Of a DNA stretch of 64,000 nucleotides, positions 36,259 through 43,914 are shown piece after piece. The translations under genes and the position numbers were made by a program. The stretch spans positions 14,359 through 78,358 of the forward strand of contig DGRX01000025.1 in the NCBI GenBank assembly GCA_002391235.1, read 5' to 3'. The stretch is from Treponema sp. UBA4377. Its GTDB lineage: Bacteria > Spirochaetota > Spirochaetia > Treponematales > Treponemataceae. The notes below the pieces were generated by a model. The model had not been told where the DNA came from and ran no database searches. It was given only the letters and a program-made list of their open reading frames with translations. Position 1 is the stretch's first letter. Each line of letters opens with the position of its first letter.

Positions 36259-37479
36259 GTGTCTATAATTATTGTCGCTTTAGGCGTTTTGGTTTTGCTC
36301 TTGGCCATTTGGCTGTTAAAGACCTTTTCGACAAAAATAAATTTTTTTGCCGCCGGCCTTGATCAAAAATTTTCTTTGGGCGAAATCTCGATTTTGTGGA
36401 AGCTCGCTAAAATCGTTGAGCTTGAAGAGCCCGAATCCCTTTTTGTCTCCACGCACGCCCTTACGCGCTGCATTACAAATTTAATCGAAACGTCAAAGCG
36501 CGAGGGAACGGAAAACGCTCTTGAGACGCAAAACTTTTTGGCAAAGCTTTACAAGTTTAGGACCAAGATTGAGCTGGCCTCGGAAAACAAGCGCGGGCTT
36601 GAGTCCAGCAAGGCGCTTTCAAACGGCCAAAAGCTGCGCCTTATTTTAAAGGGAAGCGGAGTTTTCGCCTCGCGCATTTTGAACAATTCCCGCGACTTGA
36701 TCATCACGATTCCGATTCAAGACGGCAGGATTAAGATTCCGCCGGAGGATTGGAAGGACAAGGAAATAAGCGTTTACCTTTGGAGAAAGGGCGACGCGGG
36801 CTACGTCTTTGACACAAAGGTTTTGGCTTCGGGAATTTTCTTGGGCCAAAACGTTTTGTATCTCGCGCACTCAAACAACCTTTTCCGCGCTCAAAAGAGA
36901 AAGTCCATCCGCACCCAATGCCACATCCCGGCGCATCTTTACATCATTAAGGAAGCGGTCACGGAGTTCGCCCAAGTTGAGACGGCTCCTGGCTTTAAGT
37001 GTTTTTTGGAAGACATCAGCTCTGACGGAGCCTTGATTCGCGTCGGAGGGAAGGGCGTCAACAACATTCAAGTAAAGCTTCAGTTTGAAATCGACGACAC
37101 TCTCATCCTGATGTACTGCTTGGTTCGCTCCGTTGAATACAACGCCGCCAACAACCAAAGCCGCTTGCATTTGGAATGCCTTCATATCGAGCCGGCCATG
37201 CGCAACGCGATTTTGTCGTTTGTTTACAAAGTTTTGCCGGAAGACCAAAAGAACGCCGAAGTCGCTTTGACGCAGCTTGAGGATGAACAAAAGGCCGAAG
37301 ACAAAAAGGCCGCCGAAGAAGCCGGAACAAACGCGCCGGAAGAATCCTCGAATCCTGTTACCGAAAGCCCGGAAAATAGTTATACTATAGAGATACCAAC
37401 TGCGATTGATCCTGAATTTTTGAACAAGGACTCGCTTTCTTCTTCGGACAGCCCTGCTGGCGAAAATGGAGGTTTATGA
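36259..37479 (+). CDS. PilZ domain protein (predicted c-di-GMP receptor)
   Basis: 406 residues, GTG start with AGAGGA upstream. One membrane segment at the N terminus (about 2-21), then a cytoplasmic part. The PilZ motif is complete: RKSIR (RxxxR, about 213-217) and, 35 residues on, DISSDG (DxSxxG, about 251-256), the pair that clamps c-di-GMP. The region before it (about 60-200) is a strand-rich domain that may be the YcgR-N-like part. The C-terminal 80 residues are acidic, Ala/Glu/Ser/Pro-rich and probably disordered. It likely links c-di-GMP levels to motility or envelope behaviour. The stop overlaps the next gene. Confidence 0.85.
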   Translation: MSIIIVALGVLVLLLAIWLLKTFSTKINFFAAGLDQKFSLGEISILWKLAKIVELEEPESLFVSTHALTRCITNLIETSKREGTENALETQNFLAKLYKFRTKIELASENKRGLESSKALSNGQKLRLILKGSGVFASRILNNSRDLIITIPIQDGRIKIPPEDWKDKEISVYLWRKGDAGYVFDTKVLASGIFLGQNVLYLAHSNNLFRAQKRKSIRTQCHIPAHLYIIKEAVTEFAQVETAPGFKCFLEDISSDGALIRVGGKGVNNIQVKLQFEIDDTLILMYCLVRSVEYNAANNQSRLHLECLHIEPAMRNAILSFVYKVLPEDQKNAEVALTQLEDEQKAEDKKAAEEAGTNAPEESSNPVTESPENSYTIEIPTAIDPEFLNKDSLSSSDSPAGENGGL

Positions 37480-38657
37480 GAATGATTAGAAGCGTTAAAA
37501 GGACTATAGCTTTATGCGCGCTTTCATTTGCGGCGGCTTTTTCTTTCGCTCAAAACAGCGCCCCCGCAAAAGAGGAGATAAAATTCGCAAAGGGAAACAT
37601 TAACGATAAGATCGCGGCCGTAAAAAGCTCCGGCGATTCGTCTTTGGCAAAAAAGGCCGTTGACTTTGTAGTCGAGAACGCCTTGCTTTTAAAGGGAGAC
37701 CGCGATTTGGCCGGCCTTGCTGTGGCTGGAATTCTTTCCTATCCGATTGAGGAAAGCAAAAAAAATCCCCACGCGGTTTTGCAAGACTTTTCGGACGTGT
37801 TTTACGGAGTTGACGACGTCAACGTAAGGGTCAGCGTTTTGGAAAAAATCGCGGCGATCTACGCCCAAAAAGAGGACACTGATTGGACCGCCTTTGTCAA
37901 CGGCTACTTGTCGCAAAAAGTCGCGGCGGGCGGAACGGCTGACGAAACAGTAAAAAAATCAATATCAACGCTTGGCGTCGTCGGAAACGGCTCGTCTTTT
38001 GGCATATTGTATTCAATTTTGCGCCAGCCGATTTGGTCTGAGCTTGACGCGGAGGTTTCCGCCGCTCTTGCGAAAATCGCCGACAAGTCCCTAAACGAAA
38101 TATTTGACGCGATTGACAAAGCTGAGTTAGTTGAACTTAAACAACTAACTAAAATTTTCATAAAAAATGACGCGATTTCGCCCGCTTTAAGGGCGGAAAT
38201 TGCTGAAAAAACGTTAAACAGGGCTATGATATTAGAGGGCGCTTCTTCGCATTCGCAGGACTTGGCTTTGTTCCAATTGGAAATGGCCCAGGTTTTGGCG
38301 GACAACAAGTGGACCCGCGCCGGCGACTTGGCAAAGAACTATTTTAACGTAGCCAAGCTTGCTTATAACGGAAAATACCTTAACGCTCAGCAGTGGACAA
38401 AGGCCATCTCTTGCGTTGAAGCTTTGGCTTCGCGCGCGGCTGTCCTGCCGTTCACTGAATACTTGGACCAAATGAACAAGGCGCAGGAGGCGGGGAACTC
38501 TCCCGACAAGACAGTGGTTCTTGCCATCATAAATGCGTTGGCCGAACTTGGCGACAAATCCTCGTTTGACTCATTGCTCTATGTAACGTATGTAAAAGAT
38601 TATCCAGAGGAGGTTGCCGCCGCGGCTCGTAACGCGCTTACGAGACTAAAATGGTAG
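37476..38657 (+). CDS. Secreted helical-repeat (HEAT-like) protein of unknown function
   Basis: 393 residues. A GGAGG site precedes the ATG; a second ATG two codons on is also possible. Signal peptide about 1-25 with cleavage near SFAQ. The mature part is almost entirely helical, with repeating units such as VLEKIAAIYA, SISTLGVVGNGSSFGILYSIL and AIINALAELGDKSSFDSLLYV. The last two resemble HEAT repeats. Placed between PilZ and the ComEC-like gene and overlapping both (4 and 7 bases), so one operon. Probably periplasmic, acting as a protein-binding scaffold. I do not recognise a named family. Confidence 0.65.
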   Translation: MRMIRSVKRTIALCALSFAAAFSFAQNSAPAKEEIKFAKGNINDKIAAVKSSGDSSLAKKAVDFVVENALLLKGDRDLAGLAVAGILSYPIEESKKNPHAVLQDFSDVFYGVDDVNVRVSVLEKIAAIYAQKEDTDWTAFVNGYLSQKVAAGGTADETVKKSISTLGVVGNGSSFGILYSILRQPIWSELDAEVSAALAKIADKSLNEIFDAIDKAELVELKQLTKIFIKNDAISPALRAEIAEKTLNRAMILEGASSHSQDLALFQLEMAQVLADNKWTRAGDLAKNYFNVAKLAYNGKYLNAQQWTKAISCVEALASRAAVLPFTEYLDQMNKAQEAGNSPDKTVVLAIINALAELGDKSSFDSLLYVTYVKDYPEEVAAAARNALTRLKW

Positions 38658-39931
38658 ACTCTTTAAAGAACAATTTTCTCCTTTTGCCCGCGGTGACGCT
38701 TGCGGTTCTTTTGTACGCTTTCATTCCTGTTAAGGACCAAAAGCCCGCGGACTTTCTTTTTAAAAGCCAAGACGTTTCTTGGATTGAATGCCGCTTGCTT
38801 TCTTGCCCGGTTAAAGTCGGAAAAGAAAGAAAATCCTACATGGTCAAGGCGGAGCTAATCAAGGTTGGCAAAAATGACGGAGGCCTTTCCAGCGCCAGCG
38901 GCGCCGCGCAAATCATTTTGCCCTTGGAGCTTTGCGAAATTTACCAGCCCGGAAAGCTTTATTCTTCGTGGCGCGGGAAAAAAGTCGACTTTTTGTTGGA
39001 CAAGGCCGCCCGCTGCGTCTTTGCTGTAAGGCAAGGAACGGAGCCCGGCGCGGACGGCAGGCTTTTTTTCAACGCGCAAAGCATTTTGTCTTGCGATTAT
39101 CCAAGCGGCTTTTGGGGCCGCATTCAAAAAGTCCGCGCCTTAAGCCGCTTGCATTTTACTCGGCTGATGTACGCGTGGGGAAGCGCGGGCGGCCTTTTGC
39201 TGGCGCTGCTTACCGGTTCCAGATCTTATTTGGAAGACGACAGCGCGGAGGCCTTTAAGCTTGCCGGCCTTAGCCACATTTTGGCCTTAAGCGGAATGCA
39301 CCTTTCATTGTTCAGTTCAATCGCCTTTGCGCTTGGAAAGCGTTCCGTCGGAAAACGCTTGGCGCCATTTTTGGAATTGTGCGCGATATGCCTTTTTGTT
39401 TGGTTTGCCGGAAAGTCTCCGTCCTTGTTCAGGGCGCTTTTGTGTTCGGCGGCGGCGATAATACTTGGCCTTCTAAAAGTTCCGATAAAAAGCTCTTTGA
39501 ATATTTTGGCCCTTGTTTTTATCGTTCATATTTGCGCCTTTACGCCTGACATGTACGAGCTTTCATTTATGCTTTCATACGGCGCTTTGGCGGGAATATT
39601 AGCCTTTAACGAGTTTGTGACAAAGCCTTTGCTTGCGGCCCTTCCTTCCAACGCTGGAAAATCCTTGGGCCAGTCAGTCGGAGCGCAAGCGCTCACAATG
39701 CCGATTTGCGCCCGTTTTTTTGGAACGATGGCGCCTGGCGGAATTCTTTCTAGCGCCGTCGTTTCGCCGATGGTTTCGATTTTCATTTACTTGGGCCTTG
39801 CGTTTATAATAATTTCGTTTGCTTTTCCATTTATGGCGCCGCTTTGCGGAAGCCTTCTTTCTTTTGTTTACGGCTGGATTAAACGGGCTGTTTTGCTCTT
39901 TTCCGCGATTCCTTGCGTAAAGCTTCAATAA
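38651..39931 (+). CDS. ComEC/Rec2-family membrane protein, short form
   Basis: 426 residues. Residues about 160-410 form the Competence domain: GLLLALLTGSRSYLEDDSAEAFKLAGLSHILALSGMHLSLFSS is typical, with the SGMH motif near residue 214. About eight membrane segments follow. An OB-like region precedes it (about 30-140). ComEC moves single-stranded DNA across the inner membrane in transformation. Full ComEC proteins have 700-800 residues with a C-terminal metallo-beta-lactamase nuclease domain; that domain is absent here and the gene ends cleanly, so this may be a natural short version or a protein with another task. The rsmA promoter lies in its last codons. Confidence 0.8.
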   Translation: MVDSLKNNFLLLPAVTLAVLLYAFIPVKDQKPADFLFKSQDVSWIECRLLSCPVKVGKERKSYMVKAELIKVGKNDGGLSSASGAAQIILPLELCEIYQPGKLYSSWRGKKVDFLLDKAARCVFAVRQGTEPGADGRLFFNAQSILSCDYPSGFWGRIQKVRALSRLHFTRLMYAWGSAGGLLLALLTGSRSYLEDDSAEAFKLAGLSHILALSGMHLSLFSSIAFALGKRSVGKRLAPFLELCAICLFVWFAGKSPSLFRALLCSAAAIILGLLKVPIKSSLNILALVFIVHICAFTPDMYELSFMLSYGALAGILAFNEFVTKPLLAALPSNAGKSLGQSVGAQALTMPICARFFGTMAPGGILSSAVVSPMVSIFIYLGLAFIIISFAFPFMAPLCGSLLSFVYGWIKRAVLLFSAIPCVKLQ

Positions 39932-39941
39932 GCGCTATAAT
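39913..39941 (+). promoter_or_regulatory. Promoter of rsmA, probably leaderless
   Basis: -35 TTGCGT (39913-39918), 17-base spacer, -10 TATAAT (39936-39941). The ATG at 39950 is 8 bases on (an in-frame TTG at 39947 is 5). No ribosome site exists between. Confidence 0.55.
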
Positions 39942-39949
39942 TTTTTTTG

Positions 39950-40831
39950 ATGAACGGAATCCCTGACTACAATTCGCCCGCGGAACTTAACGCCTTTCTT
40001 GAATCAAAAGGAATGGCGATGCAAAAAAAATTCGGGCAAAATTTTTTGATCAACGAAAGCGCCCGAAAAAAAATCGCCGCGTCTTTAGGAATTCAAAAAG
40101 GCGAGACCGTTTGGGAAGTCGGACCTGGCCTTGGCGCGATGACAAAGGAATTGGTTGACTTGGGGGCAAAAGTCACTGTCTTTGAAATTGACCGCGGCTT
40201 TGCGGCGGCTTTGCAGGAGTTTTTTGCGGAACAAATCTCAGCCAAAACTTTTGACTTGGTCCAGGGCGATGTCCTAAAAACTTGGAAGCCGTATTTGGAA
40301 AAGAACGGAGCGCCAAAATATTTTTTTGGAAACCTTCCATACAACATCGCCGCGTCGTTGATCGCCGACACGATTGAAGCCGGCGAGCGCTTTGAAAAAT
40401 GCGCCTTTACCGTTCAAAAAGAAGTCGCCCTTAGAATGGCGGCAAAGCCTTCCAGCGAGGACTATTCAAGCTTTTCGGTTTTGTGCCAGTGGGCGTATGA
40501 CGTTAAGACAATATGCGATTTGGGCCGCGCCAATTTTTGGCCAAGGCCGAACGTCGAGTCGCGCGCTGTCGTTTTTGCAAAAAAGGAAACTTTTCCAGGC
40601 TGCCAGGACTATAAGCTGTTTGTAAAAATGCAAAGGGCGCTTTTTGCCAGCAGGCGAAAAACCGTAAAAAACAATTTGGCAAAATTTTTGTCCGGCTACA
40701 ACTGCTCGGCCGACGCCGTTTTGGAAAAAGCCGGCATTGAAGCCAATGTCAGGGCGGAAGCCTTGCCAATCCAAGATCTTTTGCGCTTGTCAGACGCAAT
40801 CAATTTTTTTATAATGCAATCATGTCAATAA
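39950..40831 (+). CDS. rsmA: 16S rRNA dimethyladenosine transferase
   Basis: 293 residues. RsmA (KsgA) dimethylates two adenines in the 3' end helix of 16S rRNA during 30S maturation. Seen: KKFGQNFLIN (the family opening), the SAM motif EVGPGLGAMTKEL (about 59-71), FEIDRG, the GDVLK segment, and the catalytic NLPYNIA (motif IV). FTVQKEVALRMAAKPSSEDYSSFSVLCQW follows, and the C-terminal helical domain with FASRRKTVKNNL. I start at the ATG 39950; a TTG one codon earlier is possible. The yggS start overlaps its last codons, and the yggS promoter lies inside its 3' end. Confidence 0.95.
   Translation: MNGIPDYNSPAELNAFLESKGMAMQKKFGQNFLINESARKKIAASLGIQKGETVWEVGPGLGAMTKELVDLGAKVTVFEIDRGFAAALQEFFAEQISAKTFDLVQGDVLKTWKPYLEKNGAPKYFFGNLPYNIAASLIADTIEAGERFEKCAFTVQKEVALRMAAKPSSEDYSSFSVLCQWAYDVKTICDLGRANFWPRPNVESRAVVFAKKETFPGCQDYKLFVKMQRALFASRRKTVKNNLAKFLSGYNCSADAVLEKAGIEANVRAEALPIQDLLRLSDAINFFIMQSCQ
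40787..40815 (+). promoter_or_regulatory. Promoter of yggS inside rsmA, leaderless
   Basis: -35 TTGTCA (40787-40792), 17-base spacer, -10 TATAAT (40810-40815), six bases, then the yggS ATG at 40822. It is the cleanest of the proposed leaderless promoters, with 11 of 12 consensus bases. Confidence 0.6.
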
Positions 40832-41511
40832 AAGATAATTTAATAAAAATCAAGGAAAAGCTTCCTCAAGGCGTCGGCCTTGTCGCTGTAAGCAAATTCC
40901 ATTGCGCGCAAGAAGTGGTTGAGGCGATTCAAGCCGGGCAAAAAGTTTTTGGCGAAAACCGCGTTCAAGAAGCGGCCGCTAAATTTGACGAGATAAAAAA
41001 ATCCTATCCAGACGTTCGCCTTAGAATAATCGGCCAGTTGCAGCGCAACAAGGTAAAGGAGGCGGTTCGGGTCGCCGACGCGATTGATTCGGTTGACCGC
41101 CTTGAATTGCTTGACGAGATTGAAAAGCAGGCCGCGAAAATCGACAAAAAGATTGACGTCTTGTTTGAGTACCATACCGGCGAGGCTTCCAAGTCTGGCT
41201 TTGAGGACAAGGCCTTGATTGTTGACGCATTGAAAAAAATCGCGGCCGGCGGCTATCCTCACGTCGAGCCAAAAGGCTTTATGACAATGGCTCCCTTTAC
41301 CGACGACAAGGAATTGATTCGAGCTTCCTTTAAAAAATTGCGGGACTTGCGAGACGAATGCGCGGCCGCCTTTCCCGGCATGGACTTGTCGGAACTCTCT
41401 ATGGGAATGTCCGGCGACTGGCAAATCGCCGTTCAAGAGGGCTCGACAATGGTTCGAATCGGAACCGCGATTTTTGGCGAGCGGGATTATTCGCAGGCAA
41501 AGAAGGCTTAG
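40822..41511 (+). CDS. yggS: YggS family PLP-binding protein (PLP homeostasis)
   Basis: 229 residues, the usual size. YggS/PLPBP proteins bind pyridoxal phosphate and balance B6 vitamers and amino acid pools, without known enzyme activity. Seen: AVSKFH with the PLP-binding Lys (about residue 25), FGENRVQEA, IGQLQRNKVK, and the C-terminal SMGMSGDWQIAVQEGSTMVRIGTAIFGER that binds the phosphate. The ATG has a leaderless-type promoter directly upstream in the end of rsmA and overlaps that gene by 10 bases. Confidence 0.93.
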   Translation: MSIKDNLIKIKEKLPQGVGLVAVSKFHCAQEVVEAIQAGQKVFGENRVQEAAAKFDEIKKSYPDVRLRIIGQLQRNKVKEAVRVADAIDSVDRLELLDEIEKQAAKIDKKIDVLFEYHTGEASKSGFEDKALIVDALKKIAAGGYPHVEPKGFMTMAPFTDDKELIRASFKKLRDLRDECAAAFPGMDLSELSMGMSGDWQIAVQEGSTMVRIGTAIFGERDYSQAKKA

Positions 41512-41514
41512 GTT

Positions 41515-42027
41515 TTGAAAAGGTTTTGGGCGGCGTTTTTTTCGCTTTTAGTTTTTTTGTCATTCTCAACATTCGCTGACGACTTGACTATTTCCGACGC
41601 CGAGCCCTATGACACAAAGGCGATTCCCCAATGGGTAAAAGACGTTCGCCGCGGCGAGATAATCACTCTTGGCTCTTGGCCTTTCACAACGCTTTTGGTT
41701 TCGCTCTCGTACTCAATGGGAATGTTCGCCGCCCACAATTGGGACAGCTCCTATTTTAGAAACCCTTTTTCTTCAAGCGGCGAAGGCTATTCCTACAACG
41801 AAATAAAGGGAGTCTTGCTTACGTCGGCGGCGATTAGCGTTGGAATCGGCGTGACAGACTTAATTGTAAACATCGTCAAGCGCGAAAAGGCAAAAAAGAA
41901 GCGCAACGCCGAGCAACTAAAAAACATTACTGTCACTCCCGTGGACACTGGCCAGGACAGAACGTTCATTTTTGAAGGCTCAAAAAAAGAATATCTTTTT
42001 GGGGATTTGGAAAGTGCCGTTTTTTAG
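41515..42027 (+). CDS. Small exported or membrane protein of unknown function
   Basis: 170 residues, TTG start 3 bases after the yggS stop, with AAGAAGG upstream. A signal-like N terminus (MKRFWAAFFSLLVFLSFSTFADD, cleavage near FADD) is followed by a soluble stretch and two hydrophobic segments (about 56-75 and 101-122). A highly basic KREKAKKKRN patch comes next, and a tail ending DLESAVF. Probably an inner-membrane protein with a cytoplasmic basic part. I do not recognise a family. It overlaps the rluD start by 14 bases and sits in the rsmA-yggS-rluD run. Confidence 0.65.
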   Translation: MKRFWAAFFSLLVFLSFSTFADDLTISDAEPYDTKAIPQWVKDVRRGEIITLGSWPFTTLLVSLSYSMGMFAAHNWDSSYFRNPFSSSGEGYSYNEIKGVLLTSAAISVGIGVTDLIVNIVKREKAKKKRNAEQLKNITVTPVDTGQDRTFIFEGSKKEYLFGDLESAVF

Positions 42028-43042
42028 TTCAAAGGTTCCTGACTCTTTTGAGGGAACGGAGCGACTGGACAAATACATTTCGTCTTTGCCAAACGGTTTC
42101 AACCGCTCAAAATTAAAAAGCGGCGTTCACGAAATTTTAGTCAATTCCCAAACGGCAAAGCTTTCCAGCAAAGTGAGGGCTGGAGACCAAATCGACATTC
42201 AATGGGAAGACAACATTCCAGACGCAATCTTTCCGGAGGACATTCCGCTAAAAATAATTTATGAAAACCAAGACGTCGCTGTCGTCAACAAAGAGCAGGG
42301 AATGGTGACGCATCCCGCGGCTGGAAACTGGACAGGCACTTTGGTCAACGCTCTATTGCATCATTGGGGAAGGCAGGCGCTGGAGCAAATCAAGGATGGA
42401 GAAGCGTCGGAAATTTTGGCCCGGCGCCGTCCTGGAATCGTCCACCGTTTGGACAAAGACACAAGCGGAATCATCATCACCGCCAAAAACCGCGGCGCGG
42501 AGGAATGGCTTCAAAATCAATTCCAAAGCCGTTCCTTAAAAAAAGAATACATTTTAATCGTTAGAGGCTGTCCGCCCAAAAAGGACGGCGTAGTCGACAC
42601 ATACATTGTCCGTGATCCCGCCGACAGAAAGCGCTTCAAGGCGGTTGAAGCGGACGCGCCCGGAGCCTTGCAGGGAAAGAGGGCTGTGACGCTTTATCAT
42701 GTTGTTTCTGTTTACTCAAACTATTCCCTTGTGCGTGTCCGCCTTAAGACAGGCCGAACCCATCAAATACGCGTTCACATGAAATATTTGGGCTGCCCTG
42801 TATTGGGCGACACGATTTATTCCAAAAAGGACAATTTTTTTCCAAACGAAAACCTTATGCTCCATTCGCGCCTTTTGCGAATCCGCCTTCCCGGACAAAA
42901 AAACTATACGGTCTTTAAGGCGGCCGTTCCAGAGCGTTTTAAGCGCGTTATAAAAGCCTTAAAGGCCCAGCATCCGCGCTCTTATTCTTCGCCTGGAATC
43001 AAGGCCTCGGAGGAACGAAGGCAAAATGGAGGCGGGCAATGA
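42014..43042 (+). CDS. rluD: Ribosomal large subunit pseudouridine synthase, RluD type
   Basis: 342 residues from a GTG at 42014, chosen because GG-rich sequence (GGGGATTTGGAAA) precedes it and the protein then starts just before its S4 domain; a TTG at 41972 is further up in frame. An N-terminal S4 RNA-binding domain (ERLDKYISSLPNGFNRSKLK) is followed by the RluA catalytic domain with HRLDKDTSG carrying the catalytic Asp. It has TAKNRGAEEWLQNQF and the RLKTGRTHQIRVHMKYLGCPVLGD motif. RluD makes pseudouridines in helix 69 of 23S rRNA. A basic tail (about 320-342) is an extra. The next gene overlaps its stop (ATGA). Confidence 0.9.
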   Translation: MPFFSSKVPDSFEGTERLDKYISSLPNGFNRSKLKSGVHEILVNSQTAKLSSKVRAGDQIDIQWEDNIPDAIFPEDIPLKIIYENQDVAVVNKEQGMVTHPAAGNWTGTLVNALLHHWGRQALEQIKDGEASEILARRRPGIVHRLDKDTSGIIITAKNRGAEEWLQNQFQSRSLKKEYILIVRGCPPKKDGVVDTYIVRDPADRKRFKAVEADAPGALQGKRAVTLYHVVSVYSNYSLVRVRLKTGRTHQIRVHMKYLGCPVLGDTIYSKKDNFFPNENLMLHSRLLRIRLPGQKNYTVFKAAVPERFKRVIKALKAQHPRSYSSPGIKASEERRQNGGGQ

Positions 43043-43854
43043 GCGCGGCTCCAAAAATTAAAGTGATTCACGAGCCTAGCGCGGCAGAGCCATTTGCGGT
43101 TCTTTACAAACCAGCGGGCCTTGCAAGCGCGCCTCTTTCCGCAGGAGACGCAAGCGCCCTTACGGAATGCGGCCGCTTGTTTCCTGACGTCCTAAACGTT
43201 CGCGGAAAAAAAACGGTGGAGGGCGGCTTGCTCCATAGAATCGACACCGCGACAAGCGGCCTTTTGCTTGTCGCGTCAAGCCAGGAATTTTACGGACACA
43301 TAATCGCCGCCCAAGAAAATGGTTTTTTTGTAAAAGGCTACCGCGCCGAATGCGACGTTAACCAAAAAAACGCGCAAGCGCTTGAAGGCTTTCCAGAGCC
43401 GCCGGCCGCTTCTTTGCCTTTTGATGATTTTTTGCAAGAAAAAAACGCCGCCGCGCTTATGGGCATAGAGCTTTCTTCATACTTTCGCCCATTCGGAAAA
43501 GGCGCAAAAGAAGTCCGGCCTGTTTTGCAAGGCTCAAATGTCGCCGCGCTAAAAAAAATCGGAAGCAAAAAAATCTATTCGACAAAAATTGTGTCGGCGG
43601 ATTTTTTAGGAGACGGCAAGGCCAAGCTTTGCTGCAAAATTTCCCAAGGCTACAGGCACCAAGTCCGCTGCCATTTGGCTTGGCTGGGATTTCCGGTGCG
43701 CGGCGACAGGCTTTACAATGCGGATTTTGCGGCCGCGCGTCTTGGGCTTGCCGACAATAATGGCGCGGGCGGCGAGCCAATGCGCTTTGAGGCGTTTTCG
43801 CTGGACTTTCCCGACTTGTTTTCTGAAAAGGCCTTTAGTTTTTCTTTGGACTAG
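43039..43854 (+). CDS. RluA-family pseudouridine synthase
   Basis: 271 residues, GGAGG ribosome site inside the end of rluD. It has the RluA catalytic motif as HRIDTATSGLLL (usual HRLD..TSG), an opening FAVLYKPAGLASAP and the GYRHQVRCHLAWLGFPVRGDRLY motif. No S4 domain. The central part (about 110-190) is longer and more divergent than in RluA/RluC. The target uridine cannot be told, rRNA or tRNA. Two RluA-family genes in tandem suggest different sites. A paired TTAGGCTTGC repeat follows its stop. Confidence 0.82.
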   Translation: MSAAPKIKVIHEPSAAEPFAVLYKPAGLASAPLSAGDASALTECGRLFPDVLNVRGKKTVEGGLLHRIDTATSGLLLVASSQEFYGHIIAAQENGFFVKGYRAECDVNQKNAQALEGFPEPPAASLPFDDFLQEKNAAALMGIELSSYFRPFGKGAKEVRPVLQGSNVAALKKIGSKKIYSTKIVSADFLGDGKAKLCCKISQGYRHQVRCHLAWLGFPVRGDRLYNADFAAARLGLADNNGAGGEPMRFEAFSLDFPDLFSEKAFSFSLD

Positions 43855-43914
43855 CGGCCGCGCTTTTTAGGCTTGCAAGCAATTTTTGTTTGCCGCATTT
43901 CTTAGGCTTGCAAA
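43855..43914. repeat. Intergenic double TTAGGCTTGC repeat, possible bidirectional terminator
   Basis: Two copies of TTAGGCTTGCAA (43866-43877 and about 43902-43913) lie between convergent genes, each preceded by a CCGC or CGCGC block. TTGCAAGC from the first copy pairs with GCTTGCAA of the second, giving a hairpin. The same arrangement as at 23582-23640. Confidence 0.55.
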
